Shown: positions 21,067-30,930 of the stretch, one piece after another
Position numbering within the stretch: position 1 is the stretch's first letter
Layout: the number at the start of each line of letters is the position of its first letter
Source of the DNA: Candolleomyces eurysporus
Lineage: Eukaryota > Basidiomycota > Agaricomycetes > Agaricales > Psathyrellaceae
DNA: 64,000 nucleotides
Direction of reading: 5' to 3'
Assembly: GCA_027579435.1 (NCBI GenBank)
Contig: JANBPK010000738.1
Location: 124,001 to 188,000, forward strand
Position numbers and translations under genes: made by a program
Notes under the pieces: generated by a model
The model's database searches: none
The model's input: only the letters and a program-made list of their open reading frames with translations
Told to the model about the DNA's origin: nothing

Positions 21067-22454
21067 GAATTACGAACGAAGGGGCACTGTTCGCCTCGTT
21101 GATCGTCCTTCCCCAGAACGATCCGTGGTGGAAGGAGTTAATTGAATGGCTGGCCTACCACCACACGTGGTCTATTTCAACTGTCACATCCATTGCATGG
21201 GTCGTCATTGCGTTCATCTTCATCGTCACGAACTCGTTTACGGGCGACTTGGCCTCGGATTTCAACCCCGATGGTCAGGGTGTAGGCTCGCTTTGGCTAT
21301 GGCTCCTCCCCATCGTCATTGGCTGGTTGCAGATTTCGCCGAAATGCGACGAGGACAGGGTGAGGAGTGCGGTAAAGAAGGCAAATGAGATCGCGTATGC
21401 AGCGACGGACACGCACCCTGTGTTGGCCAAGGAGCTTACGGAGGAGAGGGCTATTTACCTCGCCTCTGGAGAAGAGGATGAAGTACTGAGATGCGATGAG
21501 ATGGTTACGGCGCCTATCTATAATTATGCACGCTTCTTGCCGTGGGTTCAGGCGGTGGAAAAGGTGTCCGAGACGTTTAGGGTGGCGTCGGAGCGCTATC
21601 ATCACCATGATTCGGTGGATCCTATGATTGGATGGATCACTATGGGCGATAGAATCAGAGATTCTTCGTCCAAGCCGCATGACAGGAATAGGGTGGGGAA
21701 TGTGTCGCAAGTGGCTAGGTATTGCCAGTTTGATCCCCATTATCGACACGCCGACTTCAGGAGCAAGTGGGGCCCGAACGTTTTCTCGAGGATTGCTATA
21801 GCCTCGGATTTGGCGTTCATGCTTCAATGGGGCACGGTTGGCGCAGCCTTCATAGTTGTATATTATACACCAACCACGGGTGAGCAGTACTCTTTTACCT
21901 TCCTCCTTCTAGTCAATACTGAAGGGCTCACACATCGCTCTGCAGGTTTAGGCTGTCGTTCAGCATCATACCTCTTGTTCGGCGCTCTCTCGACCATCGT
22001 CTGGCACCTTCTCCTCATTTCAAGCCTCCTCGTGCACTACGTGGCTACGTCTTCACCATCATCAGCCTACACTGGAAGCAGGCTTTTGAATCTCCAGCGA
22101 TACGATGGAGGACGCTCCTATCCCTTGCGCCTGTCCATCGCCCGGCACTTCGCCATCTTCCTGCGGCGTCTAGCCAAACTTGTCGCAACCTTTAATGCGC
22201 TCTGGATCCTCGCCATTTGCCTCTTCCAATTCGGTAACTTCTTTGACACGTGCTACTGCAACAGTAGCGTATTCGGTCGAGGCAGGGGTGCGTACAATGT
22301 CATCGAGTTGGTGGCCTCAGACGTAGGACCGATGAAGAATGCTTGGGTTGGCGGCGTTTGTTTGGCGGGAGGGACTGCGTTTTTGTTTGTGGGGTTCGTC
22401 AATGTGTTTATTGAACCCACCACTTCCCGAAAGCTGAGAAGTGGAGAATATTGA
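20823..22454 (+). CDS. Multi-pass membrane protein with a grafted 5' end
   Basis: Two exons (20823-21879 and 21946-22454) joined at PTTG/LGCRS. The 66-base intron has no stop and could also be read through. About 520 residues when spliced. Residues 1-81 are the N-terminus of the small family seen at 8950 and 16512. From RITNEGALFASLIVLPQ onward it is a different protein, resembling an uncharacterised membrane family common in Agaricomycetes. About six hydrophobic segments are visible (STVTSIAWVVIAFIFIV; GSLWLWLLPIVIGWLQI; WGTVGAAFIVVYY; LSTIVWHLLLISSLLVHY; FNALWILAICLFQF; VCLAGGTAFLFVGFVNVF). A soluble loop of about 170 residues between segments two and three is rich in charged residues. No transport or enzyme motif was recognised. 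The body is intact. Whether the first 81 residues are native to it is doubtful. Confidence 0.7.
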   Translation: MMPLTPSAASYHLHPSPEPSIFHFEAEAASHLASSLQTLSTNTSTLHVPCYLYTDWKYRKNYSKMSNINPPRRPPRIRAPLRITNEGALFASLIVLPQNDPWWKELIEWLAYHHTWSISTVTSIAWVVIAFIFIVTNSFTGDLASDFNPDGQGVGSLWLWLLPIVIGWLQISPKCDEDRVRSAVKKANEIAYAATDTHPVLAKELTEERAIYLASGEEDEVLRCDEMVTAPIYNYARFLPWVQAVEKVSETFRVASERYHHHDSVDPMIGWITMGDRIRDSSSKPHDRNRVGNVSQVARYCQFDPHYRHADFRSKWGPNVFSRIAIASDLAFMLQWGTVGAAFIVVYYTPTTGEQYSFTFLLLVNTEGLTHRSAGLGCRSASYLLFGALSTIVWHLLLISSLLVHYVATSSPSSAYTGSRLLNLQRYDGGRSYPLRLSIARHFAIFLRRLAKLVATFNALWILAICLFQFGNFFDTCYCNSSVFGRGRGAYNVIELVASDVGPMKNAWVGGVCLAGGTAFLFVGFVNVFIEPTTSRKLRSGEY

Positions 22455-23214
22455 GCCGGAGCGCATCGATAGTGTTCATGACTTTGTAGGATTGAGGATC
22501 GTATGCCCGAGGTGCATCGAAGGCACCAAGTGAACCTCATACTGTACGATCATGTAATACAATTATTTACCGCAGCCGAGCAGCAGGAACTGCAAATGTA
22601 ATTAGGAATTTCACAGTCGTAAATCTGTTCTAATATGTACGCTCATTATTACGGTGGTTCAGAACTGCCAGGTCAAATCTATTAAACCCAAATCTCCCAG
22701 CCATGTCTCGACCCATCAAATTGATCGCAAACCCTCTGGGCAGACGGATATGTCGCCAGTTGGTCGCCGGATCCTCGTCATTCTCCACCTGATGCTGTGA
22801 TTGTGCTGCACAAAGAGACGGTAATTGTACGGATGATTCCTGTAGGCTCGAGCAATGNGTGAGGGACTTCTCTTTTTTTNGGTTTTGTGGCTCGTCATGA
22901 ACGAAGTATAATAGTGAGAGAGTCAGAGGAATACGTCTGTCGAGTAGTTCTTGAGTAATCCATGCATTGTAGAATCACACGTTTGCATTATTTATTCATG
23001 CACATAACTCGAAGTGGGCAACCGATGGTTTTCAGTTACCGGGCTGACAAGGTGCTCGACCTTCAATCTTTCCAGACGCGATCGGGTTGGGCATCGCGTA
23101 GCTCAACTCAACAGAGAGCAAAGCTGCCCGCTATTTGGCGCCACAGTTTCTCGTCATTATGTTGATTCAAAAATCTATCGTACCTATAACGCAGAACAAG
23201 GTTGAAATTGGAAA
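22455..23214. other. Intergenic region
   Basis: No gene. A segment at about 22709-22733 repeats, almost exactly over about 24 bases, the sequence just upstream of the Puf6 gene at 28323-28346, followed by loosely similar sequence. Single Ns at 22858 and 22880. Confidence 0.4.
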
Positions 23215-26200
23215 TCAGAGACCAAAATGAACATAAGGAAGCCAAGCCAGTAGCGCTGCCTCGGAAACACCAATCTTGTCTCGCAACCTCTTTACAGCGT
23301 AATCAAGGGCGTACGCCGCGCGTGCTCCGTCGATCATCTTCCCTCCATCTGCACCGTAAGATAAAAGATTCTTGTAAAAATCGTCTGCAACTTCTGGTGC
23401 ATAACGGTCCTGGATAGGCCACATCGTCCCCACCACGCCTCGATACCCCGCTGCGAGCATGCCAGCTGCAAGATGTGTAGCTTCTTCGCTCAGCTTTGGG
23501 TCGCCCGTACTCGTCTGGCAAGCTGACAAGAAAGCCAAGTCCGCCGACTTCAGGTTCGACTTGATGATTGTGGACAGTTCGAGCCTACCATCACCAAGCA
23601 GAAAAGCACTGCGTAAGGGGTCTTCCGCATTCTGAACGCCATGGCAGGCAAAGTGAACGCAGCTGTATCTCTCAATACCTTCCAACACAGCTTTGATAGT
23701 CGCCTCCTTCTCTTCCACCCTAGAAATTCGGATATCGGAGTCTTTGAGTTGCTCATTAACGCAGTTGATCTCCTTCAGCGTCCCTGGGATGTGAGATCGT
23801 CCTGTACCCGCCACACAGACCATCATGAGCCCTAATCCGTCTGCAGGAATACTTCGAGGGCTTTTCAGACGCTCAGCGAGGACAGCGACTGTTGGAATAT
23901 AGGACGAGACAGCGTAGTCGGAAAGCGCTTCAGCTTTTGGTCCACGATATACACCCGCTGCATGCAAAGGTAGGAACGTCAACGGGCCTGTGGGGCACCA
24001 CCAAATCCTAGGCCGGGCATCTCCATATTTCTGCAATCATATATAAGCTATCGGGCCGAAGGAAAAGACACAAGTTGTACTCACCGATAGTCCCAGTTTC
24101 TTGAGTATGGGTTTGACGACATTTACCCACAGCTGGCGCAAGGCGGTCTCGATAGGTGAGGCGATAATAGGGACCTTGCGTGATGCAGACGCAGGTTCGA
24201 TCGCTCGGTCATTGGACGACTCAGATTCGTCGCCTCCATCTCCGCGCATGCGGAGGTACCATGCATCGAGAGAAGTTTGCATAAGGTCACGCAGCGCCTC
24301 CGCCTGCGTGGGCGAGAAGTCTGGAAGGGGAATGTGAAGTGGCGCGTCGGTACCCGCCATAAGAACAAGGGCACTACACAGATCGTCGTGGACGCTGATG
24401 ACAACCACTGGCCCAGAATCTGGGAGGTGGTCGAACCAGGCAGCGGATGGTCGCGGGAGAAGGAAGGTCTCGAATCCAGGGACAGTTGACCGAATAGTCT
24501 TCAGCAGATCTTCATGCTCTCTTGCCGCTTTGATGTGTGCAGCGGTTTGTTCGTCCAACGACATCCTTTGGTCGAGGGGCATCTTGAGGCGTTCTGGCGG
24601 TGACATCATCCCCTGGACGCTAGCGGACTCCAGCCTTCTCGACACATCTTGGTATGCCTCAGCCAGCTGAGGATTGCAGCTACGCAACGCCTCCAAAGGG
24701 GTGCGAAGGCCGTGCAGCTGAATCCAGACGAGACCCCGTCCCTGTTCAAGCCATTCCAGCGCCTTGTCAAATCGACCGACGCTGATCGCTGCCGTCGCAG
24801 CAGTCAAAACCCGGTGGGAGCGTTTGGATAGGTAGTCGTAGCGACTTTTTACGGTGTATTCCATCCCCGCAACAACGGTGACGAGATTGACGGTTGTGGC
24901 GAAGGCCTCTAATAGTGAATCGGGTGATAGGTGGGGCGGTGTAATTCAAGTTGGGCCCATATCGCTGCATCAACAAGCCGAGAATGTGGGGTATGAGCTG
25001 TTGCCAACGCAGCTGAAGAAAACAAACCAATGGCGCGGTCTAGATGGGGACTTTCCATCGTAGGGGAGGTGGATAGGAGAGCTGCGTAAGTTTTTCCAAG
25101 GGCGGACGTATATGCCGCTCGTTTCCTGTCGTCCGAGTTGGGTACGAGCGCGAGCGCCTTCTCCCCATGCCGGATTGCCTCCTCTAGGTCGGACATCTTG
25201 TCAGTAACGGTCCATTGCAGCCTAAATGCCTCTCCGATGGCACCAAAGATGCTCGGGTATATAGCTCGGTCCGGCGTGCAGTGCTCCAAAGCCTTTTGGA
25301 AAGAGACGATGGCGTCCCGAATATCCTGGAGTTGACACGATTGCTTGAATAGAGTTTCGTATATTGTTCCCAAATTGAAGTAGCTATCGACGAGGTTGGT
25401 GTCGGAAGGCTGGAGCATGCCAATTGCGCTGGTTTGCAAAGTGATGGCGTCTTGTAGAAGCTTCGACTTGTCGGTATTAAGATGAGGTGAGAGTTTTGAA
25501 ATAGCCCTCGAGACCCCTTCCAGTGCGTCGAAAAGGGAGCGTGGGTCGGCTGTACCTGACTTCAGCCCCAGTTGGGCGGTCTTTACAGCCTCAACGAGCC
25601 AGGAGAGGTCTGTGGAAATCTTGAACAAATGTTGGAAGAGCAGACACAAGAGCTTCGCGGCGTCTCGAGCTGTTTCCTTTATCTTCAGTTCCTTCTGAAG
25701 AATTGATATGGCCCCATAAAGGTCGGCGCGATTATTGAGGAGCTTGTAGCGAATTATCAGGGTGGACGACAGCGAAGACAGCATCCAAGCGCGAGGCTCA
25801 CTAGAGAGCGTGGCTACCCCTTCCTGGAGATTGTCAACTGCCTGATTAAGGGGCTGCAATTGCCGGGTCCTCTTCCAGATGGTGACAAATGCTTGCCCAA
25901 CCCTACACAAAACAAATGGGCGTGACGGCTCGTGAGGACCGGTGGTCACCGTGGACGCTAACACAGCAAGTGTCGTGCTGAGAAGGATATCCTGGGCAAG
26001 ATCCTGGTTCTTCGTAATTTGAGAGGCGATAAGGTCGTCCAGACGAGAAATCTCCGAGTTTTCGGCGCCATGGACAAGTTCAGCTTCCAATTTGCTGGCC
26101 TTCAGAATGAGCCCAATGGTGAGAGTGTATCCGAGCGCCCTGTCGAGCGGAGGGGCTGGTTGAACTATGGTTTCGGTGTCTGCCATCATCATGGCAGGCT

Positions 26201-27107
26201 TGAGTTCCACGGAGTACAGTTCGCGCCCTTCCACCGTTACCTTCTTGGGTGGCATAATCTTGAAGAGGGACGAGAGTCCGTGGTGGAGCACGTCAGCTTT
26301 GACGACCCGAGGCCAGACGGCGAACGACAGGGACACTTGGGTTGCGTCACCCAAGCCATCGACGGCGATGTACCTGCTCACAGCGATCGAGTCTGTCAGC
26401 AAGAATTAGCAAGTGTGGATACGAGGCAAGCGATCCAACTCCTTACCAGCGATGTCGGAAGACTTCGCCTCCATGAGCTCTATTCCAGTGAACGAAACGA
26501 ATCCCACGTCGCCAACGCTCTCGCTCGATAAGACAATCGTCAAGTCAGGTATCATCGCTGGCCTGTCAGGGTAAATCGGGCGTTCGTGATCGTATGTGAT
26601 GGTGCCATAGCAGAACGACTTACAGCGAAACGACGGACTCGGCTATCCATCTCGATCTCGACTCCTTCACCAGAGGTGTACGATGGCCTCCACTGGCATC
26701 AGGTATGCCAAAGATCACCAAGGCAAGGTCCGATCGGTCAATCTCGTTGTCCAAGATGGATTCGACGTCAAGAACGACACCTAGGCGTCGAGTCAGCCAT
26801 GGGCGGTAGTATAGACGCTCATGATCAGATAGACACCTTCGAGACAGGATTCCCTGCCGTATACTTTGTGAGCCTCCGATCCTGTTTGGTTGGCTGGACC
26901 TGACTTACAATTCAATGTTAGTAGCTTCAAGTTCCCGGCTTTTATCGCCCTCCGGTGGGAAAGCCTTCGAAGTATGGCCAACGAGCCCCGTACGTCTGGA
27001 TGAGGTTTTGAGGGTGGTGGATCTACTGATATGATTTGAAGAAAGGCCTCGAGTGACAATGTTTCAATGGGCAGCTGCCGAGCAGGTGGTAAGGCGTCTT
27101 CTGGCAT
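23215..27107 (-). CDS. TPR-CHAT protein (caspase-like CHAT peptidase domain), frameshifted
   Basis: Five exons (27107-26837, 26780-26624, 26562-26447, 26392-24085, 24030-23215), all phases compatible, about 1,222 residues. The N-terminal 180 residues form a beta-rich, possibly C2-like module (LKLLTLNCK; VVLDVESILDNEIDRSDLA; PDLTIVLSSESVGDVGF). A long helical region with TPR-like pairs follows (LDDLIASQITKNQDLAQDIL; VDSYFNLGTIYETLFKQS; IVSFQKALEHCTPDRAIYP; EAIRHGEKALALVPNSD). The C-terminal CHAT domain keeps the caspase-type dyad: His in VHFACHG and Cys in LSACQT, with GTMWPIQD after it. CHAT domains belong to the caspase/separase clan; the fungal proteins are often linked to regulated cell death or self-recognition, here only by inference. 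The fourth exon changes frame near 24925 (HRPTY to SPDSLLEAF) with no intron possible. Summed exon length is one base short of a multiple of three, so one base is missing, by sequencing error or real mutation. Confidence 0.82.
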
Positions 27108-27378
27108 TGCGTCTTTGTTATAGCAAGTTAGGATGGGGAGGGGGAGGAGATACGCGGGAACTGCTTGAGGATGAGGACAAGGTTCGGAACGTGTCCCCAA
27201 TACGTGTCGCACTTAAGTTTCCTACCCGTTCAAATTACTGCGCGGTGATATCGTGAAGACAGAAGGGACAGAAGAAGGGTGCTTTATTTCACCGCCAAAT
27301 CACTGGTACTCAGACACCCAAAACGAAGTGAGGTCGTCTAAAATCGATGGATGCTTCAATGGCAGATATCCATGCATA

Positions 27379-28246
27379 CTATTTTACGATGGAATTCACA
27401 CCCCGCGCTGGAGAATCGATGCAGAGTAAGGTGACAGGAATGCTCCAGATACAGGATAGCTACTGACCTGAAAGGTAATCTTTCACCATGCTCGGACTCT
27501 AATAGCAGCGGTACGTTAGTAAACGCGGGATATGGAGACATAATTGGCTACTCACTAATCCTTGAATGATCTCGTAGACACTCTTGTCATGATAGCGTAG
27601 ACCAGTCGCGGGATCGGTATACGGCGCCTTCAAATGCATGAGTAAGATTTGGCATGAGGACGGGGTGAAACCCACTTCTAGTCCGGTAATATCACAGTAG
27701 TGCCGTGGAGGCCAGACAGAGGGAGGCGCCTCGATAGACGAGTCTAAACAAATCAAACAGAATTAGGACTGGCTTGTACACAACGAATGGGTAAGATCAT
27801 ACAATTAGGCTCTTCCTCTTCATCGTCTCCATCGACGTCCATCATGCCCATAGCAGCCTTTTCGGCCTTGGACTTTCTCAACGCCTCCCTCTTCAGCCTG
27901 TCCCTCTCGCGTTCTTGCCCCAAAACAGTCTTGAGATTCTTAGCTCGTCTGTTGACATTCTTGTTGTAGTAGGGATTCTTGAACGGCCTGGGGTAATGGA
28001 GATATGATAGCTGTTCAGCTAGAGACTGAAAAAACGGTCATATGTCAGATATCTCGTCCAACGATGCCGATAATAAACCCACCGGTCCTTGGGGCGTTGC
28101 TGCACCATCTGAGGGCCCTTTCCTCTTGTTCCCGCCTTTCGGTGGCCTATGAAGCTCGTGAGTATATCTTCAGCACTTATACCCAGATATTTCTACACCC
28201 ACATGCTTACTATCTTCTAGTGTGGATACGGTGAAAGAGTCGACAT
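27379..28246 (-). CDS. ies6: INO80 complex subunit C (Ies6), YL1-C domain
   Basis: Chromatin-remodelling subunit that partners with Arp5 in INO80. Seven exons (28246-28230, 28146-28083, 28025-27803, 27743-27676, 27627-27556, 27498-27468, 27407-27379) splice exactly to 167 residues. N-terminus MSTLSPPPKGGNKRKGP; then SYLHYPRPFKNPYYNKNVNR, a conserved Ies6 motif; a basic/acidic linker with MMDVDGDDEEEE; and the YL1-C domain (PPRHYCDITGLE, APYTDPATGLRYHDKSVYE, and the final DYLSARGVNSIVK rebuilt from two tiny exons). The correct family C-terminus across 31- and 29-base exons makes the model secure. The first exon, only 17 bases, is inferred from phase and a GT-AG fit. It is divergent to the Puf6 gene with 192 bases between start codons. 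Confidence 0.9.
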
Positions 28247-28438
28247 CGTCAAACGAACGCTCGCTCAACCTGGAAAGCCGTCAGTGGGATATGGCAACCG
28301 TGTGAACAAGATTCTATATTTTGACCCATCAAATTGATCGCAAACCGGTTGCGAAATCTCAGGCAGACATATCCTTATCCTCCTCGTTCTCGTCCTAGCT
28401 CCTCCTCGACTGTTGACTTAGGTGGACCTTTCAAAATC
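28247..28438. promoter_or_regulatory. Shared divergent promoter of ies6 and puf6
   Basis: The 192 bases between the two start codons must serve both genes. No TATA-like box was seen, as expected of housekeeping promoters. A stretch near 28323-28346 recurs at 22709. Confidence 0.5.
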
Positions 28439-30739
28439 ATGGTCAACCCCTCAAAATCAGGGCAGAAGCGCAAGTTTGAAGACAAGGGAAAACAAGTAGC
28501 TTCAAAATCCAAAAAACCGCACCTAGAAAGCAATGGTGCAACAAAATCGACGGAGAAAAAGCGAAGTCGGCCTGTGACTGCTGTTCTGGATAACGAAAGC
28601 AGCCATAGCGACTCCGATGGAGATGCATCGGAGCTCGATGATGATGAGGACGAGTGGTCGGACGTTGAGATGGAGGACGGAGACACAGGGTCTGCACCAT
28701 CAACTGGTCAGGTCAAAAATCCTAACGGTACGTCTTCTGTTCACTCTTCGCGTCTTAATGTATTGAAGGGCATCCATGTAGCCGCAAAGGAGTCACATAA
28801 AGCTCAAAAAGCCTTATATGAGCAGCGAAAAGCAGCTAAACCACACTCAGATTTGCTCGTGGAAGCCAAACGAGTCTGGTCCCTCGCTCGCGCAAAAAAC
28901 ATACCCACAGCTGAACGCCAGAAGCACGTCAAGGACCTCATGTCTGTTATCAGAGGGAAGGTCAAGGATATCGTCTTCAAACATGATGCAAGTCGAATCG
29001 TCCAGACGATCGTGAAATACGGTGGGCAGAAGGAGAGGGACGAGGTAGCCTCAGAGCTGAAGGGTAAATTTAGGGAGTTGGCGCAGAATAAATATTCCAA
29101 GGTGAGCCAGATCCTATTCTTACTCTTTCATGCGAGTATTGACTGCTCGTACAGTTCCTTGTAACCAAACTCATCCGCTTCTGCCCTACCTATCGACAAT
29201 CCGTGCTCCTCGAATTCCAACCCCAAGTCCTCCGGTTACTCTTACATCGCGAGGCAACCTCTGTCCTCGCAGACGCTTTCGAGCTCTATGCCAATGCGTA
29301 TGAACGTTCGATCCTCCTGCGCGAGTTCTATGGCAAGGAGGCAACCCTTTTCACTATGACAACCGGCAGCAACGAAGAGAAGGAGAAAGCGAAGAAAGGA
29401 CTGGCCGGGATCCTTGAAGGCGTTGACGTCGAGCGGAAACGGAGGGTTCTTTCTTCATTGAAGGAGAATCTCACCACAATGTGCGTTCTTGTGTTCAAGA
29501 AAATGATTATTCACTGACTGAACTCTCACAGATTCAATAACCCAGACAAGGGTGCTATCACCCATGCAATCGTCCACCGAGCCCTGTGGGAGTACTTGAA
29601 CGCCCTTAATGGTCTACCTGAGGAAGCAGAGCAAGAGAAACTGCGTCGGGAGATGTTCGAAATGTGCGCACCACAATCTTCTAGCCTCTATATCTTCCTA
29701 ACTGACTTGCATGTGTGTACAGTTGCCAGGATGTTCTCGCAGAGATGGTCCACACCAGAGATGGGAGCAGAGTCGTACGCGAATTCCTCGCATACGGTAC
29801 CGCCAAGGACCGGAAACAGATTCTCAAAGTCCTCAAGCCCCACATCGAACGAATGTGTTTGGACGACGAGGCTCAGAACGTGTTGTTCACGGCTCTCGAC
29901 GTTACCGAGTAAGTTTAGAGCCGTCCAAATTGCCTAATTAGTGTGCTAATATACGAATTCTTCCTTTCAGCGACACGAAACTGCTCTCCAAATCACTCGT
30001 CTCCGAAATCGTCGACGCCGCTCCAAGACTGTACACCACAGTCCAAGGAAGGCGCTCGCTTTTATACCTCGTCATCCCTCGCTCCCGACGACACTTTACC
30101 CCCGCCCAAATCGCCTCCCTATCCGAAACCGACCCTATCCGCGCCAAAACCTCCAAAAAGGATAACAGCAGTCGAGAGAGCGAGGTCCGGAAAGCAGCTA
30201 GTGAAGGCCTAGTCGACTGGATAAAAGAGAGCGGAGGAGTCCTCGTCCGAGATCCAGGGGCAAGTCTAGTCGTGGGCGAGGTGATGCTGTACGCTGAAGG
30301 CTGGGAATCCAAGTCGGACGCCACCTCAACTCTGCTTGAAGCGATATCGAAACCTTATCCATCCGACGCCGACCCACACCCCATGGACCTCGCACATACA
30401 TCCCGGCTGTACAAGACACTCCTACAGGGAGGCCACTTTAACCGAAAAACTGAGTCTATCGACACAGCGGAAGTGGGGAATTGGGATACTGCGAAATTCG
30501 CTGTACGGTTTGTGGATACCGTTGGGAAAGAGGTGGTCACTGCGGTTTGCACCAAGGGTGAGAGGAATGGGACTTTCGTGGTTGCAGAGTTGTGTGAGGC
30601 ACTTGTAAGGGGTGGTGATGAGGTGAAGGAGGGGAGACGGACGTTGAAGGCGTGGTTTGACAAGGGTGTGAGGAAGATCGTTGAGAGTGGGGAAGCGAGG
30701 GGGAAGAGTGTGTTGTTGGAGAAATTGAGCGCATTGTAG
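28439..30739 (+). CDS. puf6: Pumilio-family ribosome biogenesis factor Puf6/PUM3
   Basis: Nucleolar RNA-binding protein of 60S assembly (yeast Puf6, human PUM3). Five exons (28439-29101, 29155-29480, 29532-29663, 29723-29908, 29971-30739) give 691 residues with consistent phases. The N-terminus has basic and acidic runs (GQKRKFEDKGKQ; SHSDSDGDASELDDDEDEWS) like nucleolar proteins. Puf-type repeats follow (KVKDIVFKHDASRIVQTIVK; TKLIRFCPTYRQSVLLEFQ; CQDVLAEMVHTRDGSRVVRE; EAQNVLFTAL). The C-terminal CPL domain spans about residues 440-570 (SKSLVSEIVDAAPRLYTTVQ; GRRSLLYLVIPRSRRHFTPA). Another in-frame ATG lies at 28334; the one at 28439 starts the Lys-rich region and was preferred. The last 102 coding bases are copied at 33855-33956 by a tandem duplication. 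Confidence 0.92.
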
Positions 30740-30930
30740 GAGCCATACGAGATGCTCGATTTTCTGAATACACGAAAATGGGTATGCTAACGTACATAAC
30801 CCGAGTCAAGAGAACGAGTTCTTAGTGGTCGTAGGACGCTGAGCCATAAGGTAACATTTCTTGAAGTTGGTACGTGCATGTTACAAGTTACCAGTCCAGT
30901 GCAAAGTGACTACGAGAACTTGAAGCCTTT

